Made by a program: the position numbers and the translations under genes
Notes under the pieces: model-generated
The model's input: only the letters and a program-made list of their open reading frames with translations
What the model was told of the DNA's origin: nothing
Database searches by the model: none
Shown: piece by piece, positions 51,226 through 62,666 of the stretch
How the letters are laid out: every line of letters starts with the position of its first letter
How positions within the stretch are numbered: position 1 is the first letter of the stretch
Assembly: GCF_000226255.1 (NCBI RefSeq)
Contig: NZ_AGFG01000054.1
Span: forward strand, 1 to 64,000
Source: Desulfovibrio sp. A2
GTDB lineage: Bacteria; Desulfobacterota; Desulfovibrionia; Desulfovibrionales; Desulfovibrionaceae
DNA: 64,000 nt
Reading direction: 5' to 3'

Positions 51226-51532
51226 TGTCCAAATGAGGATTTTCGTCCGGTGGCAAGGAAAACAAGCCTGCCATGAGGGAGCATGCGGTAGCCGTTATGC
51301 GAGCCTTCGAGCATTACGGATGGCGACCGCTTCGCGCTCTTCTCGTATTCGACCGAGCCTTAGCCGTTAGGCGAGCGCGTAGCGCGAGTCTTACGGATAA
51401 GGACAGCAGAGCTATGGTAGGTGACGTTTGACCGCGTTGCGCACGATGCCCGTAAGGCTCGCAGGCTCGCCTAACGGGCACGCTCCGCGCCCTTCGGGTC
51501 GGTCGCCACCGGGCGAAAAGACCATTTGGACA
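51226..51532 (-). repeat. Composite structured element B (after hisF) with inserted REP-like units
   Basis: Terminal inverted repeats TGTCCAAATG (51226) and CATTTGGACA (51523) extend inward as an imperfect CGAAAA.../...TTTTCG, CCGGTGGC/GCCACCGG pairing. Read on the minus strand the element starts 3 nt after the hisF stop. It contains the family A core GGTC-GAATAC-GAGAAGA and the GCTCCCTC segment, but these are split by a palindromic unit (51285-51330, GCGGTAGCCGTTATGCGAGC...GGATGGCGACCGC). Two further related hairpins follow: CCGTTAGGC...CTTACGG near 51364, and GCCCGTAAGGC...CCTAACGGGC at 51449-51480. Confidence 0.75.
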
Positions 51533-51535
51533 GGC

Positions 51536-52315
51536 TCACCAGACCATGCGCAGCTTCGCCCCCATGTCCGAAATCTGCCGCTTCAGGTCGGGGATGGTGT
51601 ACTGCCCGTAGTGCACGATGGAGGCGATGAGCGCGGCGGTCGCGCCGCCCTTGGTGATGGCGTCGTACATGTGCGCAGGGCTGCCCGCGCCGCCGGAGGC
51701 GATGACCGGAATGGACACCGCGTCGGCGATCATCCGGGTAAGGGTCAGCTCGTAGCCGTCCTTGGTGCCGTCCGCGTCGATGGAGTTGACGCACAGTTCA
51801 CCGGCCCCCAGCGCCTCGCAGGTCTTGGCCCATTCTATGGCGTCCATGCCCATGAACTTGCGGCCGCCGTGGATGACGATCTCGTAGCCCGAGGGGATGG
51901 TTTCGGACTTCTCCACCTGCTTCACGTCCATGCCCACCACGATGGCCTGCGACCCGAAGGCCGCCGCGCCCTGGCTGATGATGTCCGGGTTCTTCACCGC
52001 GCCGGAGTTCACCGACACCTTCTCCGCCCCGGCCACCAGCACGGCCCGCATGTCTTCCACGGTGTTGATGCCGCCGCCCACCGAGAAGGGGATGAAGATT
52101 TCCGAGGCCACCCGCTCGACCACGTCGAGAAAGATGCCCCGGTCCTCGTGCGAGGCGGTGATGTCGTAGAACACGATTTCGTCCGCGCCCTGCTCGTAGT
52201 AGCGGCGGGCGGTTTCCACCGGGTCGCCGATGTCCACGTTGCCCTCGAACTTCACGCCCTTGGTCAGCCTGCCGTTGCGGACGTCCAGACAGGGGATGAT
52301 GCGCTTGCTAAGCAC
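51536..52315 (-). CDS. hisF: Imidazole glycerol phosphate synthase cyclase subunit HisF
   Basis: 259 residues from the GTG at 52315, which overlaps the end of hisH by 8 nt. The (beta/alpha)8 barrel shows [22 protein letters not shown] with the catalytic Asp, [36 protein letters not shown], and the second catalytic Asp in [18 protein letters not shown], then [14 protein letters not shown]. It converts PRFAR with HisH-derived ammonia to IGP and AICAR in histidine synthesis. The rest of the his pathway is elsewhere. Confidence 0.93.
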   Translation of the reverse strand: MLSKRIIPCLDVRNGRLTKGVKFEGNVDIGDPVETARRYYEQGADEIVFYDITASHEDRGIFLDVVERVASEIFIPFSVGGGINTVEDMRAVLVAGAEKVSVNSGAVKNPDIISQGAAAFGSQAIVVGMDVKQVEKSETIPSGYEIVIHGGRKFMGMDAIEWAKTCEALGAGELCVNSIDADGTKDGYELTLTRMIADAVSIPVIASGGAGSPAHMYDAITKGGATAALIASIVHYGQYTIPDLKRQISDMGAKLRMVW

Positions 52316-52949
52316 GGCTGGCCTCCTTGCAGTAGGCGTAAAAGTTGCGCAGCAAGGCAAGACCGGGGCGGCCGCTCTTTTCCGGGTGAAACTGCACGGC
52401 CCACAGGCCGGGGCCGCCGTGGATGGCGCAGAATTCCTCGCCGTAGGTGCACGTGGCGATGACGTAGCTTTCCGGCGGGGCGGGGTAGTAGCTGTGCACG
52501 AAGTAGAATTCCGCCTCCGGCTCGATGCCCTTCAGCAGTTCGCAGGGGCGCTTCTGCACGATGCGGTTCCAGCCCATGTGCGGCACGCGGATGGGCCTGC
52601 CGTCCTCTTCTTCGGTCCAGGCGGGATTGAACAGGCGGCATTCGCCGGGCACGATGCCGAGGGCCTTGGTGTCGTTTTCCTGGCTGTAGTCCAGCATGAT
52701 CTGGCAGCCCACGCAGATGCCCAGCAGCGGCTTGCCCGCCTGCACCTGGTCTTTGAGCACCTTGTCGAGGCCGGTGGTGACCAGTTCGTTCATGGCCTGC
52801 CCGGCCGCGCCCACGCCCGGAAAGATCACCCCGTGCGCCCCGGCGATGACCGCCGGGTCCGCCGTGATGGCGCAGGGAATGCCCAGGTGGTCCAGCGCGC
52901 GGCGCACGCTGGTCTGGTTGCCTGCCTTGTAGTCGAGGATCGCGAGCAT
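52308..52949 (-). CDS. hisH: Imidazole glycerol phosphate synthase glutaminase subunit HisH
   Basis: 213 residues from ATG 52949 (GAGGGACAGG upstream). Class I glutamine amidotransferase: the nucleophile Cys in [15 protein letters not shown] near residue 84, and His-x-Glu in [14 protein letters not shown] near 190. The oxyanion region [11 protein letters not shown] is kept. It forms a heterodimer with HisF, with which it is translationally coupled. Confidence 0.93.
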   Translation of the reverse strand: MLAILDYKAGNQTSVRRALDHLGIPCAITADPAVIAGAHGVIFPGVGAAGQAMNELVTTGLDKVLKDQVQAGKPLLGICVGCQIMLDYSQENDTKALGIVPGECRLFNPAWTEEEDGRPIRVPHMGWNRIVQKRPCELLKGIEPEAEFYFVHSYYPAPPESYVIATCTYGEEFCAIHGGPGLWAVQFHPEKSGRPGLALLRNFYAYCKEASRA

Positions 52950-53606
52950 GTTCCTGTCCCTCGTGTTGCTTGGCGGCATGGCCGCCGTCCGCGTGCAGGC
53001 CCGTTGGTCCCGTAACTGTCCGGGTGACGGAATCCGCATGACAAAATTCGGAAATTCACCCGCCGGGGCCGGATGAACGGTGCGAGACGGCGACCGGAAG
53101 TGGCGCGGGGCGCGCCCGCGCGGCCTGCCGCCCCTTTTGGCCGGGGCGTGGTGAAGGCAATGCGGTAGCATCAGCGGGCGGTGGGGCGCAAGGGGCGGCG
53201 CGCGGCGGCGCACGGTGTGGGGTTTGGCGGTGGCCCGCGCGCGGGGCGGGACGGGAAGGCGCAGGTGCTTCATAGCGTGGTGGCGCGCACTGCCGTTGGG
53301 GGCGTGCGGTGCCCTGCGGGTGCGGGACATTTCGCCTTGCCGTTTCCCATCAATGTCAAAAGGCGGGGTTCCGGCCCCTTCGCCACCCCGCGCGCGGCTT
53401 GCCAAGCGCGGGGGCGCGCGATATAAGAGCCGGATTGCTGACGGCGCGTGGGTTCAAAGACGCATGTTCCGCAACAATCGCGGGTGGATGGCCGTTCCCC
53501 CGCGCCTCGCCGCGCCGGAACGCCCCGCACATTCCTCCCGCCTTTGTCCCGGTCGACTTCCCGTCTCCCGCCCCTGCGGGGCAACCCTGTTACCAGACAG
53601 AGTCCA
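52950..53606. other. Divergent region between hisH and carB
   Basis: 657 bp. A sigma-70 promoter for carB is at 53399-53427. Open frames across the region are GC-driven and show no conserved sequence. No leader peptide or riboswitch was recognised. Confidence 0.4.
53399..53427 (+). promoter_or_regulatory. Sigma-70 promoter of carB
   Basis: TTGCCA, 17-nt spacer, TATAAG, giving a ~175-nt leader before carB. Confidence 0.6.
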
Positions 53607-56843
<3,237 letters not shown>

Positions 56844-56856
56844 AAGACCGACAACG

Positions 56857-56879
56857 GGACCGGGCCTAAGGCCCGGTCC
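56857..56879 (+). terminator. Terminator after carB
   Basis: Perfect 10-bp stem GGACCGGGCC / GGCCCGGTCC with a 3-nt loop, 13 nt after the stop. It lacks a clear U-tract, so partial read-through into purF is possible. Confidence 0.65.
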
Positions 56880-56971
56880 TGCGCTTTGGGGCCACGCGCA
56901 ATGTGGCGAGCGGCTGGCGCACGACATGACCACAATGGGCGCGTAACGGACCGTCTGCATCGAGGTAGAGC

Positions 56972-58375
56972 ATGATCAAGCATTATTGCGGCATCTTCGG
57001 CATCTACAACCACGTCGAAGCGGCGCGCATGGCATACTTCGGCCTGTACGCCCTGCAACATCGCGGGCAGGAAAGCGCGGGCATCGTCACCTGGGACGGC
57101 CAGAAGCTGCGCGAACACCGGGGCATGGGCCTGGTGCCCGACGTGTTCAACGAGCGGCACCTGGGCAAGGAGCTGAAGGGCAATATCGCCGTCGGCCACA
57201 TCCGCTATTCCACCACCGGGGCCTCGCTCATCCGCAACGCCCAGCCGTTTCTGGTGCGCTTCAAGGGCATGGAAATCGCCATCGCGCACAACGGCAACCT
57301 GACCAACACGGTGGAACTGCGCGACGAACTGGAGCGCAAGGGGTCCATCTTCCAGACCTCCATCGACAGCGAAGTGTTCGTGCACCTCATCGCGCACAAC
57401 ATGAACGGCAAGACTTTCGAGGAAGCCGTCATGGCTGCCTGCAAGCGGGTGCAGGGCGCGTATTCGCTGATCATCCTCGCCAACGACAAGCTCATCGCCC
57501 TGCGCGACCCGCACGGCATGCGCCCGCTGGCGTTGGGCCGCCTGGCTGGTTCGCCGGTGTTGGCCAGCGAAACCTGCGCCTTCGACCTGATGGAGGCGGA
57601 GTTCATCCGCCCGCTGGACCCCGGCGAAATGCTGGTCATCGAAGGCAACAGCGTGAAAAGCTACAGCCTGATGGACGAGGACAAGAAGCCGCCCACGCGC
57701 CAGTGCATCTTCGAGCTGGTCTACTTCGCCCGGCCCGACTCCATCGTGTTCGGCGAAGACGTGTACCAGTGCCGCAAGGAGATGGGCCGTCAGCTGGCCA
57801 TGGAATCGGCCCCGGACGTGGACTTCATCATGCCCTTCCCCGATTCGGGCATCTACTGTGCGGTGGGCTTTGCCCAGCAGTCTGGCCTGCCGTACGAGCA
57901 CGCCATGATCCGCAACCACTACGTGGGGCGCACGTTCATCCAGCCCTCGCAGGACATGCGCGACTTTGGCGTGCAGGTGAAGATCAACCCGGTCAAGAGC
58001 ATGATCCGGGGCAAGCGCATCTGCATTGTGGACGATTCCATCGTGCGCGGCACCACCATCCGCACGCGCGTGAAGAAGCTGCGCGAACTGGGCGCGAAGG
58101 AAGTGCATTTCCGCGTCAGTTGCCCGCCCATCAAGCACCCGTGCTTCTATGGCATCGACTTTTCGTCCAAGGGCGAACTGATCGCGGCCAACCATTCCAT
58201 TGCCGAGATCGAGCGGTTCATCGGGCTGGATTCGTTGCACTACCTGTCCATCGACGGGCTGCTGCGCTCGGTGTCGCGCCCCGAGAACTACTGCCTGGCC
58301 TGCTTCAACGGCGACTACCCCATCCCCTGCGCGGGCGGTGGGTGCAGCCGGGCGTGCCTGGAAGTGACGGATTAA
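56972..58375 (+). CDS. purF: Amidophosphoribosyltransferase, Fe-S type
   Basis: 467 residues. The nucleophile Cys is residue 6 (MIKHYCGIFGIYNH), implying a short propeptide, unlike E. coli PurF, which starts MCG. The N-terminal Ntn glutaminase has ALQHRGQESAGI; the PRTase loop is CIVDDSIVRGTTIRTRVKKL. Cysteines at the positions of the Bacillus-type [4Fe-4S] ligands are present: RQCIFELVYFARPDS, VSCPPIKHPCFYG and the C-terminal NYCLACFNGDYP. It catalyses the first step of purine synthesis. The Fe-S form is oxygen-labile, which fits an anaerobe. Confidence 0.95.
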   Translation: MIKHYCGIFGIYNHVEAARMAYFGLYALQHRGQESAGIVTWDGQKLREHRGMGLVPDVFNERHLGKELKGNIAVGHIRYSTTGASLIRNAQPFLVRFKGMEIAIAHNGNLTNTVELRDELERKGSIFQTSIDSEVFVHLIAHNMNGKTFEEAVMAACKRVQGAYSLIILANDKLIALRDPHGMRPLALGRLAGSPVLASETCAFDLMEAEFIRPLDPGEMLVIEGNSVKSYSLMDEDKKPPTRQCIFELVYFARPDSIVFGEDVYQCRKEMGRQLAMESAPDVDFIMPFPDSGIYCAVGFAQQSGLPYEHAMIRNHYVGRTFIQPSQDMRDFGVQVKINPVKSMIRGKRICIVDDSIVRGTTIRTRVKKLRELGAKEVHFRVSCPPIKHPCFYGIDFSSKGELIAANHSIAEIERFIGLDSLHYLSIDGLLRSVSRPENYCLACFNGDYPIPCAGGGCSRACLEVTD

Positions 58376-58461
58376 GCGGCGAGTACGGAGTAAAGGCAGT
58401 CTTTTGCTGTTCGCGTATTGTCTTGCAAGGCACGCGGCGATTGCTCTTTGCTGTTAGAATG

Positions 58462-58500
58462 AACAACGGGGAGAAGCTCAGGCTTCTCCCCGTTGTTTTG
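58462..58500 (+). terminator. Terminator after purF
   Basis: Perfect 16-bp stem AACAACGGGGAGAAGC / GCTTCTCCCCGTTGTT with a 4-nt loop, followed by TTG. Confidence 0.85.
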
Positions 58501-58538
58501 TCAGCGCATTGCCGGGGTGTGCGTCATGATCTGCTGTG

Positions 58539-59450
58539 CTACAGGTTGGCAGGTGTGCATGCTATGAGTTTTGGTTTTGAGTATTTTTCTTCCGCATCAG
58601 TGTGTGTTACAGAGACGGAAAATGCTGCCTGATAATATGGATCTGCTGCAAAAGTAATTGCGCTACGCAGTAGCTGTTCAAGTATTTTTCCGTCATCAAC
58701 TATGTCAGAAAATTTGATAGTTGCACCATAGCCTGATGTGACCCATAATATTCTTGTGTTTTTGACTTTAATGGATGTAAGCAGGAGAACGTCATGCGTT
58801 ATTTTCCCGTCATCATTGACGAATGGACCAAGTGGTGGGGCGTGTGGGGTGTTTGTGTTGACAAGGTAATGTCCAGTTTTTGATGTTTTAGTGTACAGTG
58901 TGCCAGTGCTACTTTTAAAGTGTCGCGTAAAGGAAGAAGGCTTGGGAAGTTGATATATAATTTCGTCATGGCGTAAAAAACGGAGAGGCTGGGCGTTGAG
59001 TATGCTGGAGTAATCTCCTACGCTGGGATTGATGCTGCGACTTCCAAATAGGATTTTTGTGTCAGGTTGCCACATGAGCGTCTTTGAATCGCTATCAATG
59101 TTTCGACATCCAAATTGCAGATAATATTTTTGTATCAATGATTCTACGGTAGTAGATATGTACGGTGGAAGGCATATTTTTGTGGAGGGAGACGTAAAGG
59201 GAATATTTTGCGCATTGACCCATGTATTGATTCCGCGCTCTATCAATATTTTGTCGCTATGCATGCCAAACAAAATGGATTGTGCTTTAGCTGTGTCTTT
59301 ACATATTCCCAGCAAATCTTTTGCCGCATCAGTTGCTGCCCGCGTTGCTTTGCCGATTAGGAATTTTTTTATAGGGTCGTAAAAGTCTTTGGCGACAAAT
59401 AAGCCGCGTAACGAAGAGGAAATCCAAAGAAGAACGCTGGCTGGATCCAT
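58539..59450 (-). CDS. Low-GC orphan protein of unknown function
   Basis: 303 residues with GGAGGTTCTCA before the ATG at 59450. Codon use and base composition are far AT-richer than all neighbours, so recent transfer is likely. The N-terminus (MDPASVLLWISSSLRGLFVAKDFY) has a modest hydrophobic patch, then a basic helix (KKFLIGKATRAATDAAKDLLGICKDTAKA). The rest is mixed alpha/beta with Ser/Thr/Lys-rich stretches and no motif I know. It lies alone between purF and kdsD, opposite in strand to both. No mobile-element gene or direct repeat was seen at its edges. Confidence 0.8.
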   Translation of the reverse strand: MDPASVLLWISSSLRGLFVAKDFYDPIKKFLIGKATRAATDAAKDLLGICKDTAKAQSILFGMHSDKILIERGINTWVNAQNIPFTSPSTKICLPPYISTTVESLIQKYYLQFGCRNIDSDSKTLMWQPDTKILFGSRSINPSVGDYSSILNAQPLRFLRHDEIIYQLPKPSSFTRHFKSSTGTLYTKTSKTGHYLVNTNTPHAPPLGPFVNDDGKITHDVLLLTSIKVKNTRILWVTSGYGATIKFSDIVDDGKILEQLLRSAITFAADPYYQAAFSVSVTHTDAEEKYSKPKLIACTPANL

Positions 59451-59633
59451 TGAGAACCTCCGGGTTAGCTGTCGGTGCGCTGGCCGTCAGATTCCAATTG
59501 ATGGTCGGAAAAGTAAAGGAGCTGCCTGTGCCAATGCTGACAGGTCCCTGTTGACCCGCCCCTCGTTTCGGGGGAAGAGAAGGACGCCGCGCCCGGCGCG
59601 GCCTATCCGCAACATCCACAGGATTTCCACGGC

Positions 59634-60635
59634 ATGAGCGATTGCACCTGCGGCGAGCGCCGCACCGACTGGATTCCCCTCGGGCGCGACGTGCTCGACA
59701 TCGAAATAGAAGGCCTGACGGCGGTACGCGACAGGCTTGGCCCCTCGTTCGAGGCGGCCTTGGCGTTGCTGGCGGGCTGCCGGGGCCGCGTGGTGGTCAC
59801 CGGGCTTGGCAAGTCGGGTCTGGTGGGCCGCAAGCTGGCGGCCACCCTTTCCTCCACCGGCACCCCGGCGTTCTTCCTGCACCCGGTGGAAGGCGCGCAC
59901 GGCGACATGGGCAGCCTGCGGGCGGAAGACGTGGTCATCGCCATCTCCAACTCCGGCGAGACGGACGAGCTGAACGCCATCCTGCCCAGCCTGCGGGCCA
60001 TCGGCACGGCCATCATCGCCCTGACCGGCAAGGCGCAGTCCACCCTGGGCCGCGCCGCCGACGTGGTGCTGGATTCCGGCGTCCCGCGCGAGGCGTGCCC
60101 CCACAACCTGGCCCCCACGGCCTCCACCACGGCGGTGCTGGCCCTTGGCGACGCCCTGGCGGTGTGCCTCATCCACTGGAAGGCATTCACCGAAAACGAC
60201 TTTCTGCGCTACCACCCTGGCGGTTCGCTGGGCCAGCGGCTGCGGTTGCGGGTGCACGAACTGATGCACACCACCGGCATTCCCGTCACCCAGGACGACG
60301 TGGGCCAGGAAGAGGCCGTGCGCGTGCTGGACAAGGGTGGCTTTGGCGCGGTGGCCGTGGTGGACGGCAGCGGCAGGCTGATGGGGATACTTACCGACGG
60401 CGACGTGCGCCGCGCGGTGATCAAGGGCGATTACGCCCCGCGCACGCCGGTGACGGCCATCATGACCCGCAACCCGCGCAGCGCCCGCAGCGACCAGTCC
60501 GTGGCGGAACTGCTGGACGTGATGGAGCAGAAGGCCATCACCGTGCTGCCCATCGTGGACGACGCGCATCGCCTGGTGGGCCTCATCCACCTGCACGACC
60601 TGCTGGGCAAGGGCGGGGTGCGCTTCGCCGGGTAG
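59634..60635 (+). CDS. kdsD: Arabinose-5-phosphate isomerase (KdsD/KpsF)
   Basis: 333 residues. The SIS domain (~30-185) has VVTGLGKSGLVGRKLAATLSSTGTP, HPVEGAHGDMGSL, SNSGETDELNAILP and the YHPGGSLGQRL signature that ends the domain. Two CBS domains (~205-330) follow. It turns ribulose-5-phosphate into arabinose-5-phosphate, the entry to Kdo. This ties it to waaA at 19-20 kb. The N-terminus is ~20 residues longer than typical, with CTCGERRT. Confidence 0.93.
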   Translation: MSDCTCGERRTDWIPLGRDVLDIEIEGLTAVRDRLGPSFEAALALLAGCRGRVVVTGLGKSGLVGRKLAATLSSTGTPAFFLHPVEGAHGDMGSLRAEDVVIAISNSGETDELNAILPSLRAIGTAIIALTGKAQSTLGRAADVVLDSGVPREACPHNLAPTASTTAVLALGDALAVCLIHWKAFTENDFLRYHPGGSLGQRLRLRVHELMHTTGIPVTQDDVGQEEAVRVLDKGGFGAVAVVDGSGRLMGILTDGDVRRAVIKGDYAPRTPVTAIMTRNPRSARSDQSVAELLDVMEQKAITVLPIVDDAHRLVGLIHLHDLLGKGGVRFAG

Positions 60636-60692
60636 GCCCGGCAGACGCCATTCCGCTCCGTCCTCCCTTTCAACCCGCCCGGAGCCAGCCGC

Positions 60693-61220
60693 ATGAGCGC
60701 CAAGCGCGTGCACGACAGCGAAGTGGTGATGACCCACCGCCCCCTGCCCGAGGATGCCAACCCCGCGGGCAACGTGCATGGCGGGGTCATCCTGAAGCAC
60801 ATCGACCTTGCCGGGGCAGTGGCCGCCATGCGCCATTGCCGCACCGCCGTGGTGACGGCCTCCATCGACCGCATGGACTTTCGCGTGCCGGTGCACGTGG
60901 GCGAGCTGATGCAACTGAAGGCCAGCGTGAACCTTGCGGGCGGCACCTCCATGGAGGTGGGCGTGCGGGTGGAGGCGGAAAACCTGCTCACCGGCGAATC
61001 GCGCCACGCCGCGTCCGCCTATCTGACCTTCGTGTCCATGGGGCCGGACCGCAAGCCCACGCCCGTGCCGGAATTGCTGCTGGAAACCCCGGCCCAGCAC
61101 CGCCGCAACCGCGAGGCGCAGCGCCGCCGCGAACAGCGGCGCGACGAGCGCAAGCGCGAAAAGGCCGCGCAGGAAGCGCTGGCCACGGCCACCGTGGAAG
61201 AGGTGGAACACTATTACTGA
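60693..61220 (+). CDS. Acyl-CoA thioesterase (hot-dog fold) with charged tail
   Basis: 175 residues, 57 nt after kdsD. The hot-dog core has MTHRPLPEDANPAGNVHGGVILKHIDLAGAVAA (the Asn/Asp catalytic region of YciA/BACH-type enzymes), VVTASIDRMDFRVPVHVGELMQLKASV and SMEVGVRVEAENLLTGE. The last ~45 residues are a strongly charged helix (HRRNREAQRRREQRRDERKR). It hydrolyses acyl-CoA, probably as an oligomer in the cytoplasm. Exact chain preference is unknown. Confidence 0.9.
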   Translation: MSAKRVHDSEVVMTHRPLPEDANPAGNVHGGVILKHIDLAGAVAAMRHCRTAVVTASIDRMDFRVPVHVGELMQLKASVNLAGGTSMEVGVRVEAENLLTGESRHAASAYLTFVSMGPDRKPTPVPELLLETPAQHRRNREAQRRREQRRDERKREKAAQEALATATVEEVEHYY

Positions 61221-61528
61221 CGGGCTGCCCGGCCCCCGTGGATGCAGCCACGGGGCAACGCGCCGAATCCCTTTTCCGCCGCCGCATGCGGCGGCGTTCG
61301 AACGCGACAGGACAAGCCAGGTCGCACCCGTTCACATCCGGCCCGTGGCATTGCGCCACGGGCCGTCGTGTTTCCGGCGTCCGCCTATGCCACGGGCGCG
61401 GCCTGCGCGCCGCGCATACCGTGATAACGCTGGCCTGCGGCGCGCCGGTCGGGGTATGCTGAACGGAAGTATCCGCGCCCGCGTTCGCACGCGGGGCGGC
61501 AGTCGGTATCCCCCCCCAAGGAGGCATC
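61221..61528. other. Intergenic region before the DsrE-like gene
   Basis: 308 bp with one hairpin (61340-61364) and no supported gene. The ribosome site AAGGAGG for the next gene is at its end. Confidence 0.45.
61340..61364 (+). terminator. Hairpin after the thioesterase gene
   Basis: Perfect 10-bp stem GGCCCGTGGC / GCCACGGGCC with a 5-nt loop, then GTCGTGTTT. Likely terminator of the kdsD-thioesterase transcript. Confidence 0.6.
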
Positions 61529-61966
61529 ATGCAATACGGGCGATGGTTGGCCGCACTGGCCGCGTGGCTGTTCCTGCTTTCGGCGGGCCTGCCCGCGCAC
61601 GCCGCCCCGGCGGCGGAGGACAAGGACGCGCCGCTGTTCATCAACCTGACCAGCGACGAGGGCCACCGCACGCTGATGGCCATCGGCTACGGGGCCAACC
61701 AGTTGCAGCGCGGCCACCCGCTGACGCTGTTCCTCAACGACCGGGCCGTGGTGCTGGCGGCCAGGGGCAACGAGGCCAGGTACCCGGAACAGCAGCGCAT
61801 GCTGGCCAAACTGGTGGGCAGCGGGGCCAGGGTGTACGTGTGCCCCACCTGCATGAAGCAGTACGGCGTGCAACAGGCCGACCTGCTGCCGGGGCTGGCC
61901 GTGAGCACGCCGGAGCTGACCGGCGCGGCGCTGTTCCGCGAGAATACCCGTAGCCTGTCGTGGTAG
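61529..61966 (+). CDS. Exported DsrE-like protein
   Basis: 145 residues after AAGGAGGCATC. The signal peptide MQYGRWLAALAAWLFLLSAGLPAHA is followed by a DsrE/DsrF-like domain: LFINLTSDEGHRTLMAIGYGANQL, LTLFLNDRAVVLAA and the conserved YVCPTCMKQYGV, with two cysteines that could carry sulfur. Cytoplasmic DsrE proteins move sulfane sulfur in sulfur metabolism. An exported version suggests periplasmic thiol or sulfur chemistry in this sulfur-metabolising type of organism, which is inference. Confidence 0.85.
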   Translation: MQYGRWLAALAAWLFLLSAGLPAHAAPAAEDKDAPLFINLTSDEGHRTLMAIGYGANQLQRGHPLTLFLNDRAVVLAARGNEARYPEQQRMLAKLVGSGARVYVCPTCMKQYGVQQADLLPGLAVSTPELTGAALFRENTRSLSW

Positions 61967-62105
61967 GGCCGGGCTGCACGCCCGCGCGATACATGAAGAC
62001 AAGGGGGATGCCGCTGGCGCGGCGTCCCCCTTATGCCGTGTGGAATGGTCTGCGGGAAGGCGGCGGGTAGCCACCTGCACGGGGTTCAGGGGCCGTGGCC
62101 GGATG

Positions 62106-62468
62106 TCAGGCCGTGCAGGTGGGCCGGGACTGCGCCGAATGCTGGCCCGCATGCTGGCCCGGACGCTGACCCGGACACTGGGCCGACAGGGGGCGCGGCG
62201 GGCTGTGGTCCGGCGTGGGTGCGCCATGCCGCCCTTGGCGCATGTGGTCCAGCATGACCCATGCGCCGCCCACCGCGAGGCATGCGGTCAGCAGCCACAA
62301 GGTGGCCGTGATGGAGGGCGCGTCGGTGGACAGCATGTGCACCAGCGGCCGCAGCAGATTCGCCAGGGCGGCGTCGGGCGCGCTGGCGTCTGCGGGGCTG
62401 GCGGCAAGGGCGATGGTCGGGCCGGACATAAGGCCAAGGATGAAGCCGGATATGGTGGAGGCGGACAT
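62106..62468 (-). CDS. Small putative membrane protein
   Basis: 120 residues with GGCAGGGGG before the ATG at 62468. It has a signal-like N-terminus (ISGFILGLMSGPTIALAASPA), one clear transmembrane helix (ITATLWLLTACLAVGGAWVML) and a His/Pro/Gln-rich repetitive tail (RPGQHAGQHSAQSRP). No known family. The hydrophobic pattern and ribosome site support it, but conservation could not be tested. Confidence 0.5.
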   Translation of the reverse strand: MSASTISGFILGLMSGPTIALAASPADASAPDAALANLLRPLVHMLSTDAPSITATLWLLTACLAVGGAWVMLDHMRQGRHGAPTPDHSPPRPLSAQCPGQRPGQHAGQHSAQSRPTCTA

Positions 62469-62666
62469 GGAACCCCCTGCCCATCAGGCTGGATGCTGGT
62501 GGGGCTTGTCCCATATCTAGGGCTTCAAGGCGACGGATGCGTGGCGATGGGGTGACGAAGCAGTGTCGGCGCGTTCACCCGTCCGGTCCACGTGTCCGGT
62601 CCGCCCGTCCGGCCCGTCCGTCGGGTTGCGCGGGACGGGCACGAGCGGCATGGGGACGCTGCCGGA

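Noticed and set aside
51285..51480. Possible tRNA or small RNA gene in the highly structured spacer after hisF
   Set aside because: No acceptor stem, anticodon arm or TTCRA loop order can be fitted; the hairpins are copies of one palindromic repeat unit.
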